Below are positions 1 to 10,640 of a stretch of 64,000 nt of DNA, piece by piece (positions within the stretch are counted from its first letter, which is position 1; every line of letters starts with the position of its first letter). The notes beneath the pieces were generated by a model, which searched no databases, was not told the origin of the DNA, and saw nothing but the letters and a program-made list of their open reading frames with translations. Both the position numbers and the translations under genes were made by a program. The stretch covers positions 20,407,433 to 20,471,432 of the forward strand of contig NC_064439.1 in the NCBI RefSeq assembly GCF_023343835.1, given 5' to 3'. The DNA is from Lagopus muta (Eukaryota; Chordata; Aves; Galliformes; Phasianidae).

Positions 1-954
1 ATAAGAGTAAGCTGGGGCCTTTACATACAGATGATCCATATCTAGAGAACTTTGTTAGAACAGAGATGAGTTGTGGGATCTGTGAATCAAGTGTCCTTCT
101 AAGACCAGCTCAGGTCCTTGAAAAGCAAATAGAGATGAATATATCCAATTTCCACTGCCATCCACGTGCACAGCTGGGGCTCCCCAGGCAGTACAGCAAC
201 AGGAGGAAGAAAATTAACAGCCAGCAGAGGTGTCTGGATTAGAAATCTCAGCAATATAAAGTCTCATTTCTATTTGTATGTGATATTTCAAGAAGCCTCC
301 AATAATAATAATAATAATAATAATAATAGTAACAACAATAAAATAAAGAAAAATGGTTAAATGCTTATGTGTATGTATATATATATTTATTTAAATACAA
401 AGCTACTCAACACCTTTGTCTAAAGGTCAGCCTGGCTGCTGAAGCCCTCTGGCTATGACTTGTTTTCCACTGCACCATCAGAGATGAGAGTTTCACACTT
501 TAACATTTTCATGTGTATGATGCTGTGATTTATTAATAACCCAAAATACAGCAGCCATCAGGAAATATTGATGTGTTTTTAATTTACGTATGCAGCAGCA
601 GAGAGAGATGTAAGACACTTAGCAATACAGCTCACACTGAGTTCTCAACTATGTGTGTCTGCTGAGCTTCTGTGGGATGAAATGACCTCAGGTAATTCTC
701 TCACTTCACGGCCTCCAGGACATTCTGCGTAGCGCTGGGTGGCCGCGTTCAACCAGCCAAGCTAGAAGGGCTGTCACACTGCTCAAGTATTTGTTTCCGT
801 TATGAGTAAGACAGAGCTTAAATATGCTGATGGACCAAAACAAAGCAAAAGTGAAAAATATGTTGAGAACAGGATCTACACGGTGCTTATGCTCATATAT
901 CCTAAAAAGACAAACACCCAGCATCCGTAGGGCTTCAAAGAAGCGGGCACTGAG
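1..954. other. AT-rich unique sequence
   Basis: No gene or recognisable repeat family is visible apart from the AAT microsatellite at 301-328. Short open frames here look like chance; one of them is open only because the microsatellite codes for an Asn run. Confidence 0.5.
301..328. repeat. (AAT)n microsatellite
   Basis: About nine uninterrupted AAT units, followed by imperfect AAC/AAT-like units. Trinucleotide repeats of this kind are often length-polymorphic. Confidence 0.95.
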
Positions 955-1345
955 CTCCACACGCAGCGCCCGCAGGCAGTGAGACGGAGAGCCCGCGCAG
1001 CACGAGAGAGCAGAGCTTTCCCCTCTCCAGGCGCGCTTCTCCCAGCGCATCCTCGCGCCCAACGGCACAGCGCGGCCCCGGGGCGGGACGGACCCGTGGC
1101 GCGGCACATTGCGCCCCCGCGGCGCTCGGGCGAGCGGAGGCGCCGTAGCCGGTGGCGCAGCGCCCCCGAGCGGCCGAGTCTGGCTCTGCGGCACCGCTGC
1201 TGGGCTCCGCGGACGGCCCCGGCGGGGAGAAGCCGCGCGCTGAGACCGGCGGCGACATCGCCCGTGAGCCGCTGCTGCCGCATGGAGGGGCCGCGGCTCC
1301 TCAGCGCCTTGCCGTGCCTACAGGCATGGCTCGCTTCGGGAATAG
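955..1345. promoter_or_regulatory. small CpG island, candidate distal promoter
   Basis: About 390 bp stand out from the AT-rich flanks by high G+C and dense CpG, including GCGGCGCTCG- and CCGCGG-type clusters. CpG islands in vertebrates usually mark promoters or first exons that are unmethylated in the germline. No TATA box or confident first coding exon is visible, so the transcription direction is unknown. A minus-strand frame with an ATG at 1048-1050 stays open to 706, and a plus-strand frame crosses the island too; neither has a recognisable domain. It could be a promoter, an orphan CpG island acting as an enhancer, or an untranslated first exon. Confidence 0.5.
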
Positions 1346-1503
1346 CGAGAAACTTGGGGACAGCTTCCATTAAAATCTGTTGTCTTCTTTACGTTTATTC
1401 TCTTTAAACCTTCTAATCGGCAAAGCGGGTCGTTTAGCAGATGGCAGCGATTCTGTAATTACTGTGCAAATCCAGCATAAGAGCAGTTCTAGGAGTAACC
1501 ATG

Positions 1504-1712
1504 CAGGAAAAAAGGCAAGGCAAGGTAAGGCAAGGCAAAGGCAAGGAAGAAGGAAAGAGGAAAGGAAAAAAAAAAGGGGGGGGGGGGGGGGGGTAGGAGG
1601 GGGAGGGAGAGGAAGGGAGAAAAAGGAAAAAGAAAAAGAAAGAAAAAATGGGGAAAAAAAGAAAGAAAAAAAGAAAAGGAAAAAGAAGAAAAAGGGGAAA
1701 AAAATGAAAATG
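1504..1712. repeat. polypurine low-complexity tract with G18 run
   Basis: The + strand is almost pure purine for about 200 bp. It begins with imperfect GGCAA-type pentamers (about 1514-1545), then AG-rich sequence, an uninterrupted run of 18 G at 1576-1593, and GGGA/GAAA blocks. Such tracts can form triplex or G-quadruplex structures and are prone to length error in sequencing and assembly. The Lys/Arg/Gly-rich and Phe/Ser/Pro-rich open frames across it on the two strands are composition artefacts. Confidence 0.9.
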
Positions 1713-3635
1713 AGTGATTACGTCTCACCAGACGCCTGTTGGAAATTTAAAGGCTAGATTCTCCTGGCTGTCAGTAATTTCAGAATAGCTTTACCAATGT
1801 GACTTAGTATCTACTATTTAGCTACACGTGAATGTGTCAACTGTTCCATTTCACGCTGGCAATACTTAAGGCCATTGCTGAAAGTATGACAAGAGGTGTG
1901 TATTTATTGCATCTACTTAAATCAAAGGAGTTTGATACTTATGCCTATTGAAAATAATGAATTGTAGTTCTATTGGGAGGGATTTTTTTTTTTTTCTGGT
2001 GCTCTTTCTTACAAGTATCATAGTAACATGCAATGATTTTACTTGATGGTCATAATTTTTTAAGTATTTCATACAACACCTCCTAAAAATACTTAATATA
2101 TTTCAAGATACTTTTAAAGATACACAGAACTGTAGGTAGCTTTCAGCATACGTGAAATGTTAAGCAACACATGGAACACCTTAAGTGGCAATAGCTATAC
2201 TGATTGCCCTTTCTGTTCTCTGTCATCCTTGAACATCAATTGTTACTGGAGTTATGGAGAGGGCAAGATGCCAGGAATATGCAAGAAAAGATGATGGTAA
2301 ATACAAAATACACTGTACTTCATGTAGAAACACTGCCTGTAGAATTCCAGAAAGCTGTTGAGGAAAGTAGAACGTCAGGCCTTTTCAAAAGCACTAATGT
2401 CTTGCTGCAAACATTGCTGGAGTTGCCTATTGAGCAGTGAGTACATTGTGAGCTCTTCCAGAGTGCTCCAGGAACACATACGGAACCACGGTAGGAAGTG
2501 TCAGTGTGGTCATCATTCTTAGTATAGTTATCCAAGAATGTGCATGAATTCCTTTGTCTCTTCCAAAGAAACTGAAAGTAGGTGTTTGTGTTTGCTTCAC
2601 CCAAATAGCCTCTTGCCCTCTTGGTGTGTCATTGTTGTAGCACCTAGGAGCTGAGAGACTGGGACTCGCTGTAACCCTGTCAACAGTGGTTGTTTTCCAG
2701 ACCCGAGGAAGGCCGTTGGCCGCAGTACCCACTTCCATTACTGCACTCAAAGGCAGCTCCAAGATCACATCTGCAAATCATTCAAGCAAGTGACTTTGAT
2801 TTCACATTAAAAACCTACAACAGTCCAGTTCTGGAGTTTATATGTGGTTAGCGTGATAAATGTTAAATGATCTTATATATATACACAACAGACAGTGGAT
2901 AATCACAGGGTTAATGAAAAATGATGGTGAGGAAAAGATGTTGAGTGATAGGAAATAGTGCATTTGTTAAACAGCTCACTTGTAGCTGTCTTTAGAAAGT
3001 AATGAGAAGTTGAGACTCTGTTCATGAGTCAGAGATAACAGCAGTATCATCACTAGAAATACAAGATGCACTAAAAGCAGACAGAGCCTGAAGTGCAGAT
3101 AATGTATATCTGTAAGTCTGTAGCAGAGACACATCTGCAGTGCTTTCACTGACTTTTCCTAGTTCAAAAGGGTCAGGAAGAGATTACTAAAGATTAAGAA
3201 GCAGCATATTTGAATCCCACATTTTAAAGAGGGCAAAGGACAGGAAACTGTAAGTCAGCAAATGGAACATTGTTTGTAGAGAAACCTAGACACTGCTTAA
3301 GTGATTTGGCTAAAGAACACCTGGAAAAGTTCACTCTGGTTAAGGAAATGGTTTGTAATACATTACATTACTTGAGTTCTTTAGAAATACTTCCACCATT
3401 GGAGTTCTCTATAGAAATGATGACTGCACTGAACCAGATACGTTACTGTGTATCACGGCAATGTGAGCATGGTTAGTGTGAAGCAACATATGTTCAGTTT
3501 CTCTATGCTCCAGCTGAAGTTTCTGTGGAGGCGTGGGGAAGGTTATATGCTAGACAGCGACCTCTATTGTCAATGCTATAAAGGAGGCTAAAATCAAGAG
3601 ATTAGAATACCTTTTATTTTCCCACTGAATTCTTT
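1713..3635. other. AT-rich unique sequence
   Basis: Nothing with convincing coding or repeat character. Open frames of under 115 codons on both strands around 2.2-2.8 kb have no recognisable domains. Confidence 0.45.
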
Positions 3636-3990
3636 ATCTGTATGGAAACTGTTGATCACAGCCTGAGCCACTGATGGATCACCTGAGGCAAAGATTGAGT
3701 CAGCCCTGGGAGCACAGGTGAAGGCAATTCAGCTGTGCTACTGGAAGGGGTGGAGCCTGGCTACACCTCTCCTAGACCTGTGTAAGTGCTGACTGCCACT
3801 GAGGAAGGATCTCTTTCTGGAGATCACTACTTGTGGGATTTATTGGGAGCCTACGACACTGGTGAGCATTTTTCAATTATTAGCTTTCCACTTCAATGAT
3901 CCTTCTTAGCCCAATCTCTGTACAGCTATTGACTGTACATTATCTTTGTTTGTTTAGTTCTGCTCTGTTATCATTTTGAAATGTTATATG
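3636..3990 (+). repeat. dispersed LTR-like repeat, copy A
   Basis: This block aligns by eye over about 300 bp with 32210-32560 in the same orientation. Shared landmarks are GAGTCAGCC, GGAGCACAGGTGAAGGCAAT, GGAAGGGGTG, the CACCTCTCCTAGACC segment and CTGCCACTGAGGAAGGATCT. The compact, GC-richer block with no open reading frame resembles a solo LTR or other short non-coding interspersed element. I cannot name the family, and clear terminal TG...CA ends or a target duplication were not established, so the boundaries are approximate. Confidence 0.6.
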
Positions 3991-5554
3991 AAACTATATT
4001 TAAAACAAGTTATTCCTCCTGTGGTGTTTTTTGAAGGATCACAACAAATCCTGTTATCTTGCAGTTAGAACAAAAATAATTCTAGCATCAAAGTCTGCTG
4101 ACGAGGCCATGCATCCCTTTTCAGCTTAAACTGAGAATTCTGGAAAGGGTGGTAAATATGTGGGAACACACCTATGTTCCACACAGACTTTCTGTGAAGC
4201 TGGTTCTGCATTTTCTATTACTTCCAGAAGCCTCATAAAGCTGAAGAAGAGGCATGTAAGGGTTGTTTCTGTTGCTCTCAACAGGGCTGAAATGGAGCTA
4301 TACTAGTAGCAGTTCTTCCTGTAAAGAGAAACAAAAGCAGATCCTTAGCCACAGCTTCTCCTGCTGACGTCCTGCTGTACAGAATACATACAGGAGTGCC
4401 TGTTGTCTTTCTTACAGTATCCCAGACACCTTGTGTCTCCTGACAGTGAGCAGGACTGACTCTTTGCTGTTTCAATAAGAATTGGATAAACTATAAGTTA
4501 CTAGTTCTGAGTCAGGTGTCTGAAATCAGAGTTTAACTCTGAAATGAGCATCCCCAACCTGTACCCTCCTTTTCTTTGCCTTCACAAAATCCTGCAGCAT
4601 CTACACTCTCCCTTTCAGAGGGTGGTGATATCTCAGCGAGATTCTCTTCTTCCAGACTTTTCCTTTCTTTACTATTTTGAGAGTTGTCCCCCAGTCGTAT
4701 CTCATTCAAGTAATACTTACTGCATTAGGGAGCTAGTCCTTCCCACTCTCCTGCCAGGATGTCAGTTTTATTCCTCCACCGACCTCAGCCCTTTGGGGTC
4801 AGCAAAGGAAGTGACTGACTGCTTCTGTGTAGACCACTCCTGCCATGGGACGCTGTTCTGGCACATCACAGGAACGCATACTGTCAGATACAGCATTTGA
4901 AGAGCAAAGAGCAAGCAGGATTTCTGGACAATTCCCACCTTCAAGTGGACTGATTAAATGAGGCTGGCTGCCAATAAAGAAGGAAAACAATTTCCTCATT
5001 GAAATTTATTACCACTGTGTATTGGAACCTGTTGGAAAATTACTTACTGCTCAACATTGTCATTAACATTGCAATAGGTTTTCATGAGCTTTCTGCTTTC
5101 ACAGACTAGGGGCCAAATACATCCCAGATGTAAGTTCATAAGTGCCAGTACGAGAATAGATTTGGCACTGCAACTTTAGGATCTCTGTGTGCTGGTGCTT
5201 CTCTGTGCTACACGTCAGTGTTTGTATCACGCCATGAAAAGGACGTTCCCTTGGAGTCACAGCACTAATCCAAAGTACAATTTTCATTTAAAACAAAACA
5301 AGTTCATGTACATCTCCAGTGATCAGGAGCTCCACAGCCAAGAGCAGCTGTCCCAGCATGGTGTAAGCCAGGGAAAGACAAAGCTGGGAGGAGGTTGTAC
5401 AGCCTCATAGTTCTATCTTACATCCTTCTTCCAGAACTAACACAAGGATAAAGCACTGTTAGATTGTGATTAAATCCACTACATTATTTAACAACTACGT
5501 ATGTGATAATGATAATAATCTAGAAGGCATAGAAAAACAGATGCTCCTACGAGA
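3991..5554. other. unique sequence
   Basis: No recognisable gene or repeat. A plus-strand open frame of 118 codons at 4544-4900 is T/C-rich and has no splice or domain support. Confidence 0.45.
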
Positions 5555-6250
5555 GGGATTAAGAACCTGGACAGACTGAAGAGTTGGGCAGGGAGGAAGC
5601 TGATAAGGTTCAACAAAAGCAAGTGTAGAGTCTTGTACCTAGAGAGGAATAACTGCATACATCAGTACAGGTTAGGGGCTGACCTGCTGGAGATGAGCTC
5701 TGTGGAGGATTTGGGTGTCCTGGTGGACAACAGTTTGGCTATGAGCTAGTGGTGTGCTCTTGTGGCCAAGAAGGCCAGTGGTATTGTGGGGTGTATCAAA
5801 AAAGACTGTGGCTAGAGGGTGAGGGAGGTGATCCTCCCCCTCTACTGTGTTCAATTCTGGGCTTTGTGGTTACAGAAAAGACGGATCTCCTAGAAGAAAC
5901 CCAGCAAAGGGCCACAAAGATGATTAGGGGCCTGGAGCATCTCCCTTGCTAGGAAAGGCTGAGTAACCTGGGTTTGTTCAGCCTGGAGAAAAGAAGTCGG
6001 GGGGGGGGGGGGGGGGGGGGGGGTGGTCTGATAAATGCTTATAAACTTCTAAAGGGAGGTGGGAGCCAAATGGATGAAACAGGCTCTTCTTAGTGGTGTG
6101 TAGCATTAGGACAAGCAGTAATAGCCTAAAACTTGAACATAGGAAGCTTGTGCTAATGTGAGTAAGAGCTTCTTTATGGTAAATGTAATGGAGCTTTGGA
6201 ACAGAGTGCCCAGAGAGGTTGTGGAGTCTCCTTCTACAGAAATATACATC
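5555..6250 (+). mobile_element. CR1 LINE fragment, degenerate
   Basis: This is a fragment of the 3' part of a CR1 reverse-transcriptase ORF. It lines up with 16050-16740 of the better-preserved copy in this window: the shared stretches include the AACAAAAGCAAGTGTAGAGT block, the ACATCAGTACAGGTT region, the GTGGCCAAGAAGGCC region and the GGAACAGAGTGCCCAGAGAGG region. The frame is broken by frameshifts and by stops such as the TAG after the VRGLEHL-like segment, and the typical 3' octamers cannot be recognised, so it is a dead, old copy. It carries an internal G25 run. Confidence 0.9.
5999..6023. repeat. poly(G) run of 25
   Basis: There are 25 consecutive G within the CR1 copy, at the place where related copies read a short GAGAGGGGACC-like segment. 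It probably grew by slippage from that GGGG seed. Its true length is uncertain because such runs sequence poorly. Confidence 0.9.
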
Positions 6251-9200
6251 ACTATGCAGTGATATAAGTATCTTCAGACTCTCAGGCTGCCTAGGGGTTT
6301 CATTCAGGGCTTTGCCAACGAGCAGGGTGTAGTTAACTTTTTATTAAGAGGTGCATTCTGAAGCCAGAAGCACTGTGCTCAGTACAGTCCTCGGTACATT
6401 TAATACCCCGCGTTTCCCCTAATGAGAGCTCAAAGGGCTTCTATAAAAATATAATTGATCAGGCTTTTCTATCCACAGCTCAGACATGTCATTCAACACA
6501 CTATTCTGCTTTGGTATTACTACCAACAAGGACAACTTTATTTAGTCAATGCTCACATAGGGAAGGGCAGGAAACTGTCAATTTCTTTTCTGAGAAAGTT
6601 AAACAATCTCCACATAGTCTCTGATTTCAGTGTTATGCTCTCATTAATTAGATTTATGATGTATCTGAATACAGAATCAAGTTCTGATTTGGATTTAATT
6701 TAGTTTCAAAATATTTCTTTATTTTCCAATTAAAAATTTGTTCTTTGGTGGGGTTTCTACCAAAATAACATATTGGTTTTATCTATTGCACAAAAAGGAT
6801 TGAATTACATTGTTCTCCAGGCTTCATCTGAGTTTAAATGCTTAAAATTAAGTGCTTAAGTGTTTTGTGAGATGGGGCCCTCTGGTCTCACAGAACTGAA
6901 TAGGAGACATGTAGGGTTTTTTTCTATTTTAAGGAAAGGTGACTGTGAAGGTGTGAAATGTTATGAAAGTGCTTGGAGCCTATTCCTGACCAGGAACTCA
7001 CTCTAGTTAGTTTTGGAAACTTAAAGTTACAAAGGGAAAAAGCAAAGATTTATGCAAACAGAGAAAGTGCATGCATTGTTTTTTTTTTAATGTTTCTCCT
7101 TTCAAGTCTGATTTCAAAAGTTAGAAATGAATAACTGGTTTCTAGGCACTTGCATGAGTAATTCAGAGGTAGCTCCTGTGCATCATCATACTGGTGCTGT
7201 ATCCATGGCACCAGGAGCTCTGTTATAGGAAGCCTTCAGCATGCTGTTTGTTATGCTAAGCAGGTTGGTAGGTTACCTTTGCCTTAGGAGCCTCAACAGT
7301 GTTAGGAGCTGCATGGATTTAGTACCTGATGACAACACTATGATCTGTTGTTACCTGTTGTCACCAGTCTCTTGTAAGATGCAAATTCCTATTGGGTATT
7401 TTCTGATTCAGACTACGCCCTTTCCTATGACCCTTTGCAGGTAACAAATTAAGGTGGGAAAAGGAATAGAGAGTAGATAAGGCTAAGGGACCACACAGTG
7501 CCCCTCATGTGGGGACCCTTTTCTTGAGGTCTTTCCTTTGGAGCTGAGCCACAGAAGATGCTGGTTTGTCCCATGAAGGCTGCTTCTTCATCGGCTATGG
7601 CACCAGCACATCCTTGAAGTGCAGGCTAGTGGGCCAGGTCTTACATGCAGGGGAGAAAACTTTCATCTTTTCTCATTGCTTTTTTTTCCTCAGAATGATG
7701 GAGGTGCAACTTGCCATGCAGACATTTGTGGTTCTTCTTCATGAGTTCTAGTGCTGGGTGGCATCTGCCTTGGCCTCAGTCACTGCTTTCCCCTCATACA
7801 CTTTGTCATAAGTCTTAACCTTAGAGGACATTACTGGATTTCCTTGCATTCTGCTTCAAAGGTATTTTACCTTCATCATGTTTGAGTGACAATTTATCAT
7901 TTTGACTCTCTCCTCTGTCTTCTTCCTTTTTCTATTTTTTTTAATTTGGCATTTTTCTCAAATGACTCTTGTTTAAATGTGCAGAGGTTATTTTCATATT
8001 TCTGTGTTTATATTTTCACCATATGTTTATTTTGCTGCAGAACACTCCAAATGACTTGGCAGAAGAAGTGGCAGCTTTATAAATAAAGCCATTATTGTGA
8101 TTTTTTTTTTTCCAATTTTTAACTGTCAGTGTATTTTTATGTGACTTTATGTGACTCAAGAGATGCAAACAGGAAAAAAATCCCAAGCCACACTTGTTCA
8201 AATAAGTATTACCTTGTTTACCCTTATTATCAGCAAGGAAGTTCTGGTCTTAGCTCCATGCAAGCTGGATCTTATATCTGACACCATAAGCTTTCCAAAT
8301 TTATCCTGCTTTTTTCAGGTAACTGCACTCAAATATTGTGACTTTCTTTAAGAATATAGTCCATCATTATTTTTCCCTTTTGAACTGAAGTGATTTTAAT
8401 GACAAGAGTTTTACTGGGAAGGCAGATTCTCCATTATTTGAATGGCTTGTATTTCTCCCTCCCTGTGTCCTCTATCTACCGTGTCTCTCACCTCCCACCT
8501 AAGGCTGTTCTGGTGCAGCAAACACTCTCTGCAATGACATGTTTCCAATGCATTTTACCCCCTATCCAACACACTCAACTCAGCCATATTTTTGCAACTG
8601 ATCTCAATGAGCAAAAAAAGAATTAATCTTCTAAATTTATGAGTTATAAAGGTACAGAATTCCTTTAGGACCCTCATTCTAGCATTCTCCAGCTAGTGCT
8701 GGAAAAGTCTGCAGTGGTACAGTAGTAGGCATCATACGCACTGCAATTCATTTCAGTGGTATAACTTCTCAATACAGCCACATTGTTGTAATATTGAAAA
8801 AAGAGAGAAATGCACAGCTAGGAAAGAGCAGCCAAATCATGTGATGTAGATTTTGTAATGAGCATTGTATTCTGTATCCATCAGATTTATGCTCATAAAA
8901 GCCCAGTGCTATGTTAGAGATGAGTAGAACCTTTAAGTAGTGTCTTAGCATGAATACTCACTGTTTAAGCAGAAAAGTTCTTTCTGTTGACATTTTGCTC
9001 TCAAATACTTTGATAGGTTTTGAGTCCCTATGGGAATATAAAGTCCTTTGCAGTGATCCTCCCAAAAACCTTCAAAAAGGAAATTCAGCACAAATATTTG
9101 CCATTGTGAGTTTACTACTGTGTGACTTTGAATCTTCAATTGCAATACCTGTGTGCTTCTGGTGGTGGCCCAGTCTGTGAACTCACTTTTTTACTTTCTG

Positions 9201-10324
9201 CCTGAAGCTTTCCATTTGCTTCTAGAGCTGCTCCCTGGGAGAGGCTTTTGTGGTAATAAAAGGCTCTTGTCTTGTAAGAAAGATTTTTGTTGCCTTGACC
9301 TCTTGCAGTGATTTGTTTGAGATGTCTGAGGAGGACAAAAATGAGGCAGTAGTAATTATACCTTTTCTTCGGAATTATTCTATAAAAAGCTCCAAAGCTT
9401 AAAACAAACTTACCTATGGCTACTCTGATGCAGTTGAACACAGTTTTCCACACAGTCTTCCACTCAGTGAGGGACAGCTGGCCACATCTGAGTCTTTCTT
9501 AAGAGCCAGACTGGAATAATATTACTTGTTGAGCAGGAACCAGAGCTGGAATTGTTCTGCAAACAGCCAAAGAAACTGTAGGTGCTGGTAAGCCAGTGGA
9601 AACGTTACCAGCAACAGTATGCCAATGTAGTTTCAACCCCATAAATTATTTTACAGTGGCAATAGGTCTGTGAGAGTGTTTATGTTTGCTGTCTGATGTC
9701 CCTCTATTTCATTTTTATCATGTGTGATGGATGGAATTATTCAGCAGAGAGCTTTTTGGACAACTTGCCTCTAGATAAGGACTTGGTAAGCCAAGGAGCA
9801 GTGGTTGTCCTTTGTGAGCAGGAGCCGGGAGGGCTTGGGGTGAAAAATGCCTGGTTCTTTTCTCAAGCACTGATTGAAACTTGTTGATGCAGGAGAAAAT
9901 GAGAAAACTGAAGGAAAATGCCTACCAGTCCATTTTCTTGCTATAGAGCTTGTTTGTTTTCTGAGAAGGAAAACTGGAACACTCCAACCCATTCCACAAT
10001 AAGGGTTCAATATCCTTCACATATCCATCTCTTCTGATCTAGCTTTAGATCATATAATAGATACCAACCCCAAGCTCTTCTACTGCTAGCAGACTTCCTA
10101 TGTCAAAAAGCCATTCATAGACTTGGCAGTGCTGCAAGCTGTGGCCCAGCTGGGAGCAGCATCCATTTAAGCAGTTCAAAAGAGATGGCTCAACAAAGAT
10201 GACTCTGTGGTCCTGATAGCCCATGGTTATAACCTCAGATGGATTTTCTCATTCTGCAACCTTCCACAGAGACCCTAAAGCATAATGCATTACATGAAGG
10301 GCTTTAGGTCTGTAGTGGGAATAC
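6251..10324. other. AT-rich unique sequence
   Basis: About 4 kb without a recognisable gene. It has short T-rich runs near 7080, 7680 and 8100, and scattered open frames of 60-105 codons that look like chance. Confidence 0.45.
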
Positions 10325-10640
10325 TAAGTCATGGCCTGAAACAGCAGTTGAGCTCCTGATAGGAAGGCAGGGGCCAACCCAAAGGAGCTCAGGTGTATGC
10401 AATGCACCTGAATGACTGGAAGGGGTGCAGACAGGATCCACCCCTCCCCAGACCTCATTTAAGGGTTCGCAGTGGAGACAAGGACATCTTTTGCCAGAGA
10501 TCCCTGCCTATCTGGGGCCTTCCAAGAGTCAGTAGCTCTTTGTTCCTTCATTTCTATCAGTGGTTGCTGCATTTGGGCTCACTCTTGTTTGCTGTAGCTG
10601 AAGACTTTGTCACTCTGCTATTATCATCTCATTATAGCAT
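10325..10640 (+). repeat. possible diverged third copy of the LTR-like repeat
   Basis: Several landmarks of the 3.6 and 32.2 kb copies recur in order: a TGGCCTGAA segment, GCAGGGGCCA in place of the CAGCC block, a CAGGTGTA...CACCTGAA block, TGGAAGGGGTG, CCACCCCTCCCCAGACC, CATTTAAG and an AGAGATCC segment. The match is weaker and has gaps, so this may be a related subfamily or partly coincidental. Confidence 0.35.

Noticed and set aside
166..360. 64-codon frame with a poly-Asn run
   Set aside because: It stays open because of the (AAT)n microsatellite.
1380..1757. Lys/Arg/Gly-rich and Phe/Ser/Pro-rich frames over the purine tract
   Set aside because: Pure translation of low-complexity sequence on the two strands.
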